DNA of 64,000 nucleotides from Nemertoderma westbladi (taxonomy: Eukaryota; Xenacoelomorpha; Nemertodermatida; Nemertodermatidae). Below are positions 11,451-22,387 of the stretch, in pieces. The position numbers and the translations under genes were made by a program. The stretch's first letter is position 1, and the number at the start of each line of letters is the position of its first letter. The stretch covers positions 22,294 to 86,293 of the forward strand of contig JAUCBJ010007122.1 of NCBI GenBank assembly GCA_032718475.1, read 5' to 3'. The notes beneath the pieces were generated by a model that made no database searches, was not told the DNA's origin, and saw nothing but the letters and a program-made list of their open reading frames with translations.

Positions 11451-13224
11451 CATAGTGTCAAAACCTACAACTTAACCCCCCCAGCGGAGGGAACGGAGTG
11501 ACCGGAGCGCCAGTACTATCTTTCATTATTATGAAGTAATAAGGGCGGTGGGTGGGGTAGGTGGTCAACACTATTTATAGGGTGGAGGGAGGGTCTAGTA
11601 TAATACTTTAGGATATTTGATTTCTTTGCAATATAGTTAATAGCTGCCTCAGTCTTATTTATAATATGTTATACATTATACCAAATTATATCAAGTTTTA
11701 ACATACTACATTGTCTACCTGTAGGATAAATATACAATGTAGGGCTCATAATATATTTATAAATAGATTTAGTATATTTACATTGTATAACAGAGTGAAT
11801 TGATACTATTACGGTATTATACTAAAGAAGCCGCTAAGATATATCTGATCAAATGGCAATTTCTGGTATATTATCTATTTCACTATCTTGGGTATATTAC
11901 TCAATTTCTAAAACTAAAACAATAAACATTTACTTCACTTCTTGTTTAGTCGCATGGATATATTAATATAAAATACGTCAGTATAATATCTTATGGGGCC
12001 AAACCCAGCGTAATCAGAGTAATGTTTAATTATTATTACAATTGGCACATTGAAGTAAGTAGTACATGAGTTTGATAAAATAATTATGAATCCGTAACTT
12101 ATTCTACTCTACTTCCTCTCACTCTCTCTCTTTCTCTCTCTCTTTCTCACCCTTATTCTACTTACTACCACTACTAACTACTATTACTACTACTACTGAC
12201 TACTGCAGAGTTAGGTGTATATTATAAGAGGACGGGGTTCGTGATTATTAGTTATTATCTAAGTGCCCCCCGGCTATAGAGAGTCCACCCTCGGTTGCTT
12301 ACTGGATAGTAAACAACAGGTCCTCCAAAGAATGTGCCTTTGGTATATTATATTACGAAGGGGGAAGTTAGAATCACTGCATAAATGCAGTTCATCTAAC
12401 TTCCCCCAAATATCCACTGTTGAATAAAATTGAAGCAAAAGTCCAACAAGGTGCGAGTTTTTTAATAAATTGTGTGGTCCATTTGTTATCTGATCTCTAT
12501 TTATTGTTTAAAGTTCATTTAAGATCACATTGGTTTTTAGAATATTACAACCTTATTTATTATTAATTTAACCAATCGAACCATTATAAGGACCGGTTAT
12601 TTGTATACATACTCCTAATGCGCTCAGTAAGGTCCAAACAACATATTAATATGAAAATAAAGTATCTGCAACGAAAAGAACCCAATAATACACCATTTTA
12701 CCTTATTAAAAAATTGCACATTTGCACACATATTTGCACAAGTGCACTTTAGCGGATCCTAAAGGTGGTTCCTAATTAAAACACTTATGTCTATCCTCTA
12801 CCGATCTACGATGGTGCATGATCAAGTGTCAGTCGCTAAAAGTGTCAAAAATCCAATTTAATAAATCGCGACATTTACGATTTTGGCCCATATTCATGGA
12901 AATTTTAAGTCACTTTATAAACATAAAAAGTTAAACAAATGTTAAGATTATAGTTAGAAATCACTCCAAACTACATTTTAATCCTAAAAATAACATTCTA
13001 GGATGTATAGACCTTGAAATAATAGTGTTTGAAATATAGAAAAAATGTGCACTATTTAAGTGCATTTTGGACTAAGTGCACATGCGTCTTTTCCCAAGTT
13101 GTATCCTATTTCACACACTACAATCTATCCTCTATCCAATGAAAAGAGTTTCAGATCAAACGGCCCCGTAGAACCGAAGTTATTGATGTTTAAATATAGT
13201 CACTCGAAAATTTCAAATTCACTT
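11451..13224. other. No gene recognised; AT-rich with simple repeats
   Basis: AT-rich spacer. It holds CT-rich (about 12110-12160) and CTA-rich (about 12160-12205) microsatellites and nothing with coding character. Confidence 0.5.
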
Positions 13225-13296
13225 GGTCACATAGTCTAGTGGTTATCAATCATGTTAATGAATCCAAGTTCGCGGGTACGAAATCCAATATTGACC
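13225..13296 (+). repeat. tRNA-like fossil or tRNA-derived SINE head
   Basis: This stretch is 72 nt, the length of a tRNA. It begins GGTCA and ends TGACC (complementary acceptor ends), has TAGTCTAGTGGTTA where an A box belongs and GGTACGAAATCC, one base longer and one substitution away from a B box. The T stem and anticodon stem pair poorly, so it is not a functional tRNA. A degraded SINE head or tRNA pseudogene is the likeliest reading. Confidence 0.35.
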
Positions 13297-13709
13297 ATTC
13301 TTAATTTTTTGTAAAAATATTTTTTTTTTAGATTTTCACTAAAATCGCTCTAACTTCGGTTCTGATGGTCCAAATTCAATAAAATTGGTATATTCTTTGC
13401 CGTAATTTTTTTTTTCTATCTTTTGAGAGGGGGTCATTTTTGGCCCCAAAAAAAAATGAAAAAAGCGGGCAAAAATTACGCGATATTTTTCGACCCTTAA
13501 AATTCGTAATTTTAATTATAAATGTTAAGAAAAAAGATAGCGGAGGTAATTTTCTAAATTTTAAATGTACTTTTGGCGCAATACGCTAAATTATAATAGA
13601 GTAGCAATTTATTTAAAAAAAAATTTTTTTCGTCCCTTTTTTTAAATATTTTATTTCACACGATCGTCTGCTGCACCAGTTGTATAAAAGCTAATGCGCT
13701 GTAACTAAC

Positions 13710-14717
13710 GCTGTTAGATAGATAATTTAACGCACTATAAGTCTGTGTAAACAAATCTCCCGTAAGTTAAGTAGTTTTCGAGCTAGACGATTTCCCGCGA
13801 AGCGAGTTTGAAGGGCGAAATTTTATTTTTGGCCCTCATTTTTTTAATAGCGTCCGCGGAGCAAAACCGTTAGCATATTTGAATTCCCCGCATCGATATT
13901 GACTGAACAAAATCTACGTTAACCAACTAAAGTGAAAAATAAAAAATTATTTGATAAAAACTATTTTTCATATTCTGGCCCTTTTTGGCCCCTATTGTCG
14001 ACATATTTTTTGTACCCCCACTCGATAGGAACGTAGCCCCAATGGTCTTCTACGAGTTTCAAAAAAGAATTAGTGGATTCCTACCCGCGTTGTCGAATTA
14101 AACATTTCGGAAATAAAATTTCGAAAAAAGACAGACAAAAACGTACAAATATACGGCCCCTTTTTCCACCCGAAATTTTATTAAATCTCTTACCCCCATT
14201 CGATACGAAGGTAGACCGACTCTTCCTCGTTGCAACCGCGTTACTTTCGTTCCCGTACGTTAAATAGTAGCTGAGTTATTACGGATTCCGTAAAGTCATT
14301 TTGTCCGTTTTTTCAACTTTGACGGACAATAGCTGGAAAACAAGCCCGGAGGCGGGGTATTCCAAGAAGTGGAAATGTCTAATTTAGACCCCCTCTTTCG
14401 ATTCTCGGTGTCTCTGGATGCGTCAAATAGAGGTTTTTTAAGAGTCCTAGTGAAAAAAAGACAAAAAAACCAGACAATTGTCCGTCTTGTCCCTCAAAAC
14501 GATAGATTCGCTAAAAGCTCTGAAGAATCTTATTTTTTTGGCATTACGCGTCCCCCCTCGAAAAATCAAGAAAATCGTACCTCCTGGAAATAAATAGGTC
14601 GAATGGGGGGGGGGGGGGGGGGGGGGGGACACCGTTTTCGCAGTAACTACGCGTCCAGTATGTAGACTGCGTCCTTTGGAGGGGCGGCGAATTCACCTCA
14701 CTCAACGCCGCCTTTAC
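13710..14717. repeat. 1-kb dispersed repeat, copy B
   Basis: Second copy of the repeat at 791-1809, same orientation, with a G homopolymer at about 14606-14629. Its right end abuts a LINE 3' tail at 14718 with no spacer, unlike copy A. Small ORFs inside are not supported as genes. Confidence 0.85.
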
Positions 14718-14884
14718 GACCCCCTTGGAAATAAGCTGCAAAGCTTTAGGGGTAATCCTATATGTTATGTTGGACAATACCTTTATACCGGTACATTGTG
14801 GTTGGTGTATTTGTTATTGTTTGGTGTATTTTATTATTGTTTTTACATAATGTATAAATAAATCTATCTATCTATCTATCTATG
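14718..14884 (+). mobile_element. LINE 3'-end fragment with (ATCT)n tail
   Basis: Matches the 3' end of the LINE at 2536-4240, from the GACCCCC of the conserved hairpin through ATGTTGGACAATACC to (ATCT)n. A short internal expansion (GGTGTATTTGTTATTGTTT duplicated) distinguishes it. It begins inside the outer hairpin stem, so the copy is either an extreme 5' truncation or the tail of a non-autonomous element whose body is the preceding repeat. Confidence 0.85.
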
Positions 14885-15081
14885 CTACTGTACGTCTAAT
14901 AAGAGCCCACAGTCTCAGATTGGGGGACTGAGCCAAGGCCAAACTGGCCCACGGTTGATGGGGGATGAGTGGGAGGTAGCCAGAGTTTTGCGTTTCCGCG
15001 AAAAACGACGAGTGTAGCATTCATGCTCAGTGAAGGATGATAGGGTGAGCGAATCCCCGCAGCGGCAATCAGCTGGCTCAT

Positions 15082-15276
15082 TTACGTAAGTAAATCCTTG
15101 CCCCCCTGAGGACACGAAACAAGATGGCCAACCAACGTCTTCTTTTCCGAGGACCAAGTCGGGCAATAGTCGCATCTATATTGCGCGAAATGAGTTTTAA
15201 TGTGGCGAGATAAATTATCGCTCCGCGTCTCTTTGTCGCAGATGGGGCAGCTAACTTTATTGGTAGACATAGGCAT
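15082..15276 (-). CDS. Small C2H2 zinc-finger ORF, possibly one exon
   Basis: The 64-codon minus-strand frame encodes one clear C2H2 finger, CPICDKETRSDNLSRHIKTH, followed by a degenerate second unit (CDYCPTW... ending GHLVSC, with Cys in the last ligand position). In the mRNA sense the frame ends at ACG TAA, and the surrounding TTACGTAAATG could be a splice donor instead of a stop, so this may be the first exon of a longer gene or an element-encoded protein. Nothing downstream confirms an exon. Two-finger proteins of this kind usually bind nucleic acid; target unknown. Confidence 0.4.
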   Translation of the reverse strand: MPMSTNKVSCPICDKETRSDNLSRHIKTHFAQYRCDYCPTWSSEKKTLVGHLVSCPQGGKDLLT

Positions 15277-15279
15277 CTT

Positions 15280-15988
15280 GAATCTAGAAAAATACGTTGA
15301 TTATTTGTAAAAAGATAAAAAATATTGTATACTTGCTAAAAATAAAGTAAAACAGTAGGTATTAATCGGTTACTAGGCAACAATACTGTGTTTGTACAGT
15401 TAGGCCTATTGCTGTATTGTAACAATCAGTCAGTGAAACATAAAGCAGACAGTCGGCAGTGTCTAGTGCAGTAGTGTTAGTGTACCAGCGGTTAGATAGT
15501 GGCAATAACCAAGACAGAATAGCGATGGCAGTTATTATTCGTGGAAAGAGGGTCTATAAACAGCAGTCAACAGTCAGTCAGTCAGTGCAGTAGTGCTAGT
15601 GATATAGTCTGCTAGAAATCAGATGTACCGGTAGCGTTAACCAATACAAATCAACGATAGGTCGAGCTAATTGCTGTGTGAGAACTCAGTTAGTCAGTAG
15701 GATATATAGTGAAAACTGCAGTATTCATTGTTGTTCAGTGGGGTCTATAACGCTACTATGATGGCACTAGGCTAACTCGAATGATCCGGTATCGGTAGTC
15801 GGGTAGACAAGCAGATAGGTAGATGTAGGCCTATTGATCGAATGCTTCGATCCTGGTTTAGGCTATCGGTACCACCGCAGTCTGACAGTAATTAATAATG
15901 AGCCTACTGCAATACTGTTGTACCGGTAGACATTAAATGTAAATTGTTTGCTACCGACATCGAAAGTATAGCTAGATGGTGGAAGGCA
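15280..15988. other. No gene recognised
   Basis: Spacer with many CAGT-rich short direct repeats (about 15420-15600). No coding signal seen. Confidence 0.5.
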
Positions 15989-16412
15989 GATTTTACTTAC
16001 GGTGTTAGTAAATATTCACGGAAAGATGAAGTTTGGAAGTTCGTTGGCGACGAAGAAGTTGGTTGATGTGGACGACGAGAGAATTTATTTACCGATAGAA
16101 CGGAATGGTATCGGAAAAATATTACGCGGTTCACGGTTGTATGATGGATTCGCGGAAAGTTTGTTGTCGACAATGAGCGATAATGCGGCGAAATGACAGA
16201 CACCGGCAGATTTTACTTACGGTGGCAGTTAATATTCACGGAAAGATGAAGTTTGGAAGTTCGTTGGCAACGAAGAAGTTGGTTGACGTGGACGACGAGA
16301 GAGTTTATTTACCGATAGAATGGAATGGCATCGGAAAAATATTACGCGGTTGTATGACGGATACGTGGAAAGTTCGGTGTCGACGATGAGTGATAACGCG
16401 GCGAAATGACAA
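15989..16412 (+). repeat. Tandem duplication (~215 bp x2) with conserved small frame
   Basis: Two direct copies (about 15989-16206 and 16207-16412) share CAGATTTTACTTACGGTG and the following coding-like text. Both keep an open plus-strand frame reading HGKMKFGSSLATKKLVDVDD; copy 1 runs to a stop at 16194-16196, copy 2 diverges near its end. Of five differences within the shared ~40 codons, three are synonymous. A TTTTACTTACGGTG(G/T)(C/T)AG string just before each frame resembles a 3' splice site. I do not recognise the peptide. It may be a duplicated exon or an element ORF. Confidence 0.45.
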
Positions 16413-17348
16413 TAATACAACTGTACAACTGGATTGTTGACTGATGATAATAAATAAATATTCTTAATAAGTAATAATAAACTCGAAAACAAAATAAAGG
16501 TAAATGATGTTAATCGTAACTTGCAAATGAAATAATGATGTAATATATTGGTGGGGACTTATTAAATAGCAATTCGGTTATTAAGGGAGGCCCTTGTCTC
16601 TTAAATGAGCCAATCAGGGCGCAGCACCAATCGGATGGCTCGCTAATTGTGTGTTCATGCATAAGCGGTTACCAGGGCAACTTCTCATGATGATGAATCT
16701 ATATTAGAAAACCCTGTAGGCATCTTGACTGTATAACAGAAGCAGGTCTGTTGCATAGGAATGGGATTAGTAGAGAGGAATGCGTGTTTAGAGGCGCTTC
16801 AATGTTATGATACGGGCTGCCTGGATATAGTAAAGGACCCAAGTGATGCCGGCTATAGTGAGAACAAAGGAGGGCCGCTGGAACATTAGCCTTGGGCGAT
16901 ATACGGATTTGGTGAAGTCAAGGTCGCGTTGGGATTATTAGTGAGTCATCAAAGGGGCTGCTAACAGATGGGACCGCTCATTTATATTTGCCTTGGGGGT
17001 ATATGCGTAGATTCAATGTGTGTCGTATCTACTTAATGAATAGCGACGGCGAGGAGGGGCCCCCACCGATGAACGTAGTTGATAGTTGCCAGTAGGGAGC
17101 CGTATACCATAGCCATTATAAAGTTAAATATAGACATTATGTCATAGTGATCTCATTGGTAATATAAAAACTAATTAATCTAAAAATAGAAATCAATGTA
17201 TAAAGTAAAAGTAATACAATTAATTAATTTAAAATAAAGTACAAATGAATAAATAAAGTAAAATAGAATACAAATAATTAATTAAAATTAAATATAAATA
17301 AATAGGTATTAATGAATAAAAGAGCTGCGGTGTCACTTATGAAACCCT
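16413..17348. other. No gene recognised; two CCAAT words
   Basis: Mostly AT-rich. GAGCCAATCAGGGCG and CACCAATCGGATGG occur about 20 bp apart near 16605-16640, which resembles a vertebrate-type CCAAT promoter arrangement, but no transcript can be tied to it. Confidence 0.4.
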
Positions 17349-17643
17349 CTTGAGTCGGCTCTGCGACAGTTAGACAACACTGATGACCCATTGTGTGTCA
17401 GGGCACTAATCAGTCTGATTAATTAGGATAATCAATTAAACCCTAATTAGGAGTCACATGACACCTGTTAGGGTTTAATTGTACTAATTAATTGATGACA
17501 CCTGTCAATTAGGGTCTAATTAGCCTAATTGGGAGGTGTCACCCAGACAGTCTGGTGCCAATGACACCCATAGGGTGATAATTGGGTGTCATATGACACG
17601 CAATGGGTGTCAGTGAGGTCTAACTGTCACAGAGCCGGCCAAG
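17349..17643. mobile_element. Inverted-repeat MITE, 295 bp, 5-bp duplication
   Basis: Left end CTTGAGTCGGCTCTGCGACA and right end (reverse complement) CTTGGCCGGCTCTGTGACAG align, and the match continues inward for about 50 bp per arm with few mismatches and one or two 1-nt gaps. ACCCT flanks both sides (17344-17348 and 17644-17648), a plausible 5-bp target duplication. The interior is rich in TGACACC and its complement, so most of the element can fold back. It has no coding capacity. Superfamily unresolved. Confidence 0.75.
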
Positions 17644-17653
17644 ACCCTACTAC

Positions 17654-17765
17654 TTCCATAATGTCCACTATCTCCACTATGTCCAATAACTCCATAAGGT
17701 CCACTATCCCCACTATGTCCAGTAACTCCATAATGTCCACTATCCCCACTATGTCCAGTAACTAT
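17654..17765. repeat. 36-bp minisatellite, left block
   Basis: About three units of the array whose main block is at 20908-22387 (CACTATCCCCACTATGTCCA followed by GTAACTCCATAATGTC). It breaks off after CCAGTAACT, where the LINE begins. Confidence 0.9.
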
Positions 17766-20314
17766 GGGAAATAAATCTCAATGATTTAATTATTTGCGGT
17801 GACTTGAATCTGCCTAGTGTGCATTGGGACTCATTTTTTTCTAGGGATCCATATGAAAGTGCATTTTTAAATATTTTTGATGAATTTAATTTTAAACAAT
17901 ACGTTACATTCCCCACGAGAGGTTCAAATACGCTAGACATATTGCTTTCGAACTCTAATAACCTAATTGTGGATGTAAATTCATTTTTCGAAGGCTATAA
18001 TCATTTGAAAACTAATTGTAAATCCGACCACCATCCAGTACAAGTCATACTAAATGCAGCACCAAAACGTGTTCCAACCATTAACTCAACTAATCGTCAT
18101 AGTTTCTGTAAACTTGATGTGGGTGTTGCCACAACCATCTGCACAAAGAACCCCTTCAGCGTAACGGTTGGACCCCATACAATAGAAGACCTAGATAATT
18201 TACTCACAAGATGGTACGAATGGATTGGAAAAATAATTGAAGCTAGCGTACCAAGACGAACTCTCAATCGCTCAATCTTACCACCATGGGTTACCCAACA
18301 CACCTCACACAAATTACACAAACTGGAAACATTGAAACGCAGAGTTAACAAATACCCCGAACACAAAAAGCCACCACCATCTCTATTGAATAAACTACGA
18401 AATATGGAACACGAAATAAATACGGATCTAGAAACTGACCAGGCTCAACATGAATGCAAACTAGCCAGTAGTCGCTCTATGCAACAACTCTATAAATACT
18501 TCAAATCTTTACGAAACACCAGTGCAATACCACCTCTTGTAACTTATAATGGGTATACCGCATGTACACCGGCAGAACAAGCTGACCTTTTTTCCGAATT
18601 CTTCCACTCAGTTTACAAAAAGCCAGCAATAAAAACAGCAGCAATTACTCCTCCAACATTATCCCCCACTGAGGATCCCTACCACGATAATTTTATTGAC
18701 GACTACGATGTGTCTGTATCCACTGTACAACTACTCCTAACATCACTAAATGTTACCAAAGCCAGAGGCCCCGATAACTTACCACCACGTTTCCTCCAAC
18801 AATTAAGCGTACAACTAGCACCATCTTTAGCTGCATTATTTTTGGTGTTTAAAGACAACTGTTACTTTCCACGAGAATGGAAACATGCATCAATATCCCC
18901 ACGACATAAGAAGGGCAATAGAACTCCAGTACCGCTTTACCGTCCAATATCTCTACTTGCCATCCCCTCGAAAATTCTAGAACGATGTATCTACATGCCA
19001 ATTTACAGCCATCTTCATCCACTTTATCATCGCGCTCAGTATGGTTTTAGAAAAGGCCGCTCACCTGTTCTTCAACTGCTTGTGGTTTTAGATAAAATAT
19101 ATCACGCTATAGAAAATAATGATTCAACAATAGAAATAATTTATCTAGACTTTCAAAAGGCTTTTGACTCAATATCTCATAGTTCGGTGCTACTAAAGTT
19201 ATGGAAATTAGGAATTCGGGGAAAACTATGGGAAATGATACGTAGCTATCTATCAGATAGAACTCAATCAGTGAAAGTTGTGGATGCAGTGTCAAAAACT
19301 AAAGATGTTGACAGCGGGACTCCGCAAGGAAGTATTCTAGCAACATTGTTATTCTTAGTAGAATCGAATGACCTACCGAACATTTGCACACAAACAGACC
19401 CTTATCTACTCGCTGACGATTGCAAACTTGTTTCCATATATCCGACAACCAATCCCCCACAAATACAAGACGATTTAAATAAATTATCAGTCTGGGGTCA
19501 AAGTAACGGTCTTGAATTTAATATCAGCAAATGTAAACAACTTATTTTTCAAGGGCAGTCCAACGTAAAATTTATTAATAGCCATCCGATAGAACGAACC
19601 ACCTCAGAAAAAGATCTGGGAGTCACCTTCTCATCGAATATTACCTGGACCGCACACGTAACTGAAAAATGCAGTAAAGGAAACATGGCCTTCCAACTAA
19701 TAAAACGTAACTGTGCATCAAATCTTACCGCTCTATCGAAATTAAATATGTACAAATCTATGATTCTACCGATAATAACCTATGCATCACCATGTTGGTC
19801 TCCAAATAAACACGACCTATCACGTATAGAGAGTCTACAACGACGTGCCACTATCTGGATACTACGAGATAATGAATCGACCTACACAGATCGGCTCAAA
19901 TCACTTAACATACTCCCCCTTTCTCTCTACCTACAACTCCTAGATTTGATGACGCTGTCGAAGATTATCGCTGGAAAATGCGATATCAACTGGGAAGAAC
20001 ACCTCAAACTAAGCAGACCATCAAACCAAAATACTCGTTCAAATGATCGGATCTTATTTAATGTTGTGCGGCCGAAGAAATGCAAGTCAGAACAAAACTT
20101 TTGGTTCCGAGTACCTTACATTGCAAATGTATTACCTAATCGAATCAATTTCACAAACCATGTAGGGCTTAAATCTCGTCTGATCGATTTATTTTGGAGG
20201 TACTTCATTAAACACTACTCAATTGATATTCCCTGTAGCTGGTCGGTGTGCTGCAGCTGCGTCTTGATGAACTGTAGAAATAATAACTCTCGTCTCGATG
20301 ATTTATACCCATAG
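17766..20314 (+). CDS. LINE endonuclease(partial)-RT, 5'-truncated
   Basis: The open frame begins at the junction with the minisatellite (LNDLIICGDLNLPSVHW, the middle of an AP endonuclease) and runs uninterrupted to the stop at 20312-20314. The endonuclease ends with KSDHHPVQV. RT blocks follow: YRPISLLAIPSKILE, YLDFQKAFDSISH, DSGTPQGSILATLLF and YLLADDCKLV. Two positions look unusual for a working enzyme: Leu replaces the usual Phe/Tyr before the catalytic ADD, and ATLLFLVESNDL replaces the usual GPLLF..YINDL. The CR1-like C-terminal region follows. Truncated on insertion, so there is no start codon; a copy without ORF1. Confidence 0.88.
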
Positions 20315-20907
20315 ATAACGACTTATATTCTATAATGCTTTATTTAATTAATACAAATTTTATTACATTTCACATCCACTCTGACCCTTTTAATACGTAT
20401 TTACTGCATCTCATTTTAAATTTAATATGCATATATTTTATCTCATTTCTACGAAATCAGAGACCGACCCTTTTATTACGTATTTACTGCATCTCATTTT
20501 AAATTTATACGCATATATTTAATCTCATTTTTACGACATCAGAGACCGACCCTTTTATTAATACGTATATATATATTTCATCTTATTTTAATACAAATAT
20601 TTCTATCTAATTTCATATAACATCCTGTCTTCTGACCCTTTTAACTTCTTCGTTTAATCTCATAATTAGCACGGCCTTTTTAGACCAATTACATACAGTA
20701 ATAATTTTAACTCGATGTATTTTAATGTACCTTAAATAATTATTAACTCATATTTTAAACTAAGTAATGTATGAAATGTATGTAATGTATCTTTTATGGG
20801 GGAAACCCCATCACCATATAATACTATAGTTAAATTGTCTATGCAGTCTTTGTTCAGTTCTAAGTTATGGTGTAAATTTATATTAATAATAATAATAATA
20901 ATAATAA
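20315..20907 (+). other. 3' UTR of LINE 17766-20314 with hairpin and (AAT)n
   Basis: It contains about 2.5 direct copies of an ~80-bp unit (CTGACCCTTTTAATACGTAT and following, 20375-20580). Near the end a perfect hairpin, ATGGGGGAAACCCCAT (about 20797-20812), has a 6-bp stem and a GAAA tetraloop. The element closes with (AAT)n at about 20885-20907 and then returns in phase to the minisatellite. Confidence 0.8.
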
Positions 20908-22387
20908 CTCCATAATGTCCACTATCCCCACTATGTCCAATAACTCCATAAGGTCCACTATCCCCACTATGTCCAGTAACTCCATAAGGTCCACTATCCC
21001 CACTATGTCCAGTACCTTCATAAGGTCCAATATCCACACTATGTCCAGTAACTCCATAATGTCCACTGTCCCCACTATGTCCAATAACTCCATAAGGTCC
21101 ACTATCCCCACTATGTCCAGTAACTCCATAGGGTCCACTATCCCCATAATGTCCATTATCCCCACTACCGCCAATATGTCCAGTAACCCCATAATGTCCA
21201 CTATCCCCACTACCGCCAATATGTCCAGTAACTCCATAATGTCCACTATCCCCACTAACTCCACTATGTCCAGTAACTCCATAATGTCCACTATCCCCAC
21301 TATGTCCAGTAACTCCATAATGTCTACAAACACCACTATGTCCAGTAACTCCATAATGTCCACTATCCCCACTATGTCCAGTAACTCCATAAGGTTCACC
21401 ATCCCCACTATGTCCAGTAACCCCATAATGTCCACTATCCCACTACCTCCACTATGTCCAGTAACCCCATAAGGTCCACTATCCCCACTAACTACACTCT
21501 GTCCAGTAACTCCATAATGTCTACTATCCCCACTATGTCTAGTAACTCCATAATGTCTACAAACACCACTATGTCCAATAACTCCATAAGGTCCACTATC
21601 CCCACTATGTCCAGTAACTCCATAGGGTCCACTATCCCCATAATGTCCATTATCCCCACTACCGCCAATATGTCCAGTAACCCCATAATGTCCACTATCC
21701 CCACTACCGCCAATATGTCCAGTAACTCCATAATGTCCACTATCCCCACTAACTCCACTATGTCCAGTAACTCCATAATGTCCACTATCCCCACTATGTC
21801 CAGTAACTCCATAATGTCTACAAACACCACTATGTCCAGTAACTCCATAATGTCCACTATCCCCACTATGTCCAGTAACTCCATAATGTCTACAAACACC
21901 ACTATGTCCAGTAACTCCATAATGTCCACTATCCCCACTATGTCCAGTAACTCCATAATGTCTACAAACACCACTATGTCCAGTAACTCCATAATGTCCA
22001 CTATCCCCACTATGTCCAGTAACTCCATAAGGTTCACCATCCCCACTATGTCCAGTAACCCCATAATGTCCACTATCCCACTACCTCCACTATGTCCAGT
22101 AACCCCATAAGGTCCACTATCCCCACTAACTACACTCTGTCCAGTAACTCCATAATGTCTACTATCCCCACTATGTCTAGTAACTCCATAATGTCTACTA
22201 TCCACACTATGTCTAGTAACTCCATAATGTCCACTATCCCACTACCTCCACTATGTCCAGTAACCCCATAAGGTCCACTATCCCCACTAACTACACTCTG
22301 TCCAGTAACTCCATAATGTCTACTATCCCCACTATGTCTAGTAACTCCATAATGTCCACTATCCCCACTATGTCCAGTAAATCCATA
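20908..22387. repeat. 36-bp minisatellite, main block with higher-order repeats
   Basis: About 40 units with a 36-bp basic period. As 36 is divisible by three, both strands stay open for hundreds of codons (STIPTMSSNSIM on plus), which is a by-product and not a gene. Higher-order copies are visible: the block GGGTCCACTATCCCCATAAT occurs at 21131 and 21625, and AAGGTTCACCATCCCC at 21391 and 22029. The second offset exceeds the first by 144 bp, exactly four units, caused by extra 72-bp dimers (TCTACAAACACCACTATG) in the second copy. Confidence 0.92.

Noticed and set aside
20878-22205. Long open frames on both strands (185-237 codons) rich in Ser-Asn-Ile or Leu-Asp-Ile
   Set aside because: They exist only because the minisatellite period (36 bp) is divisible by three; no start context, domain or codon bias.
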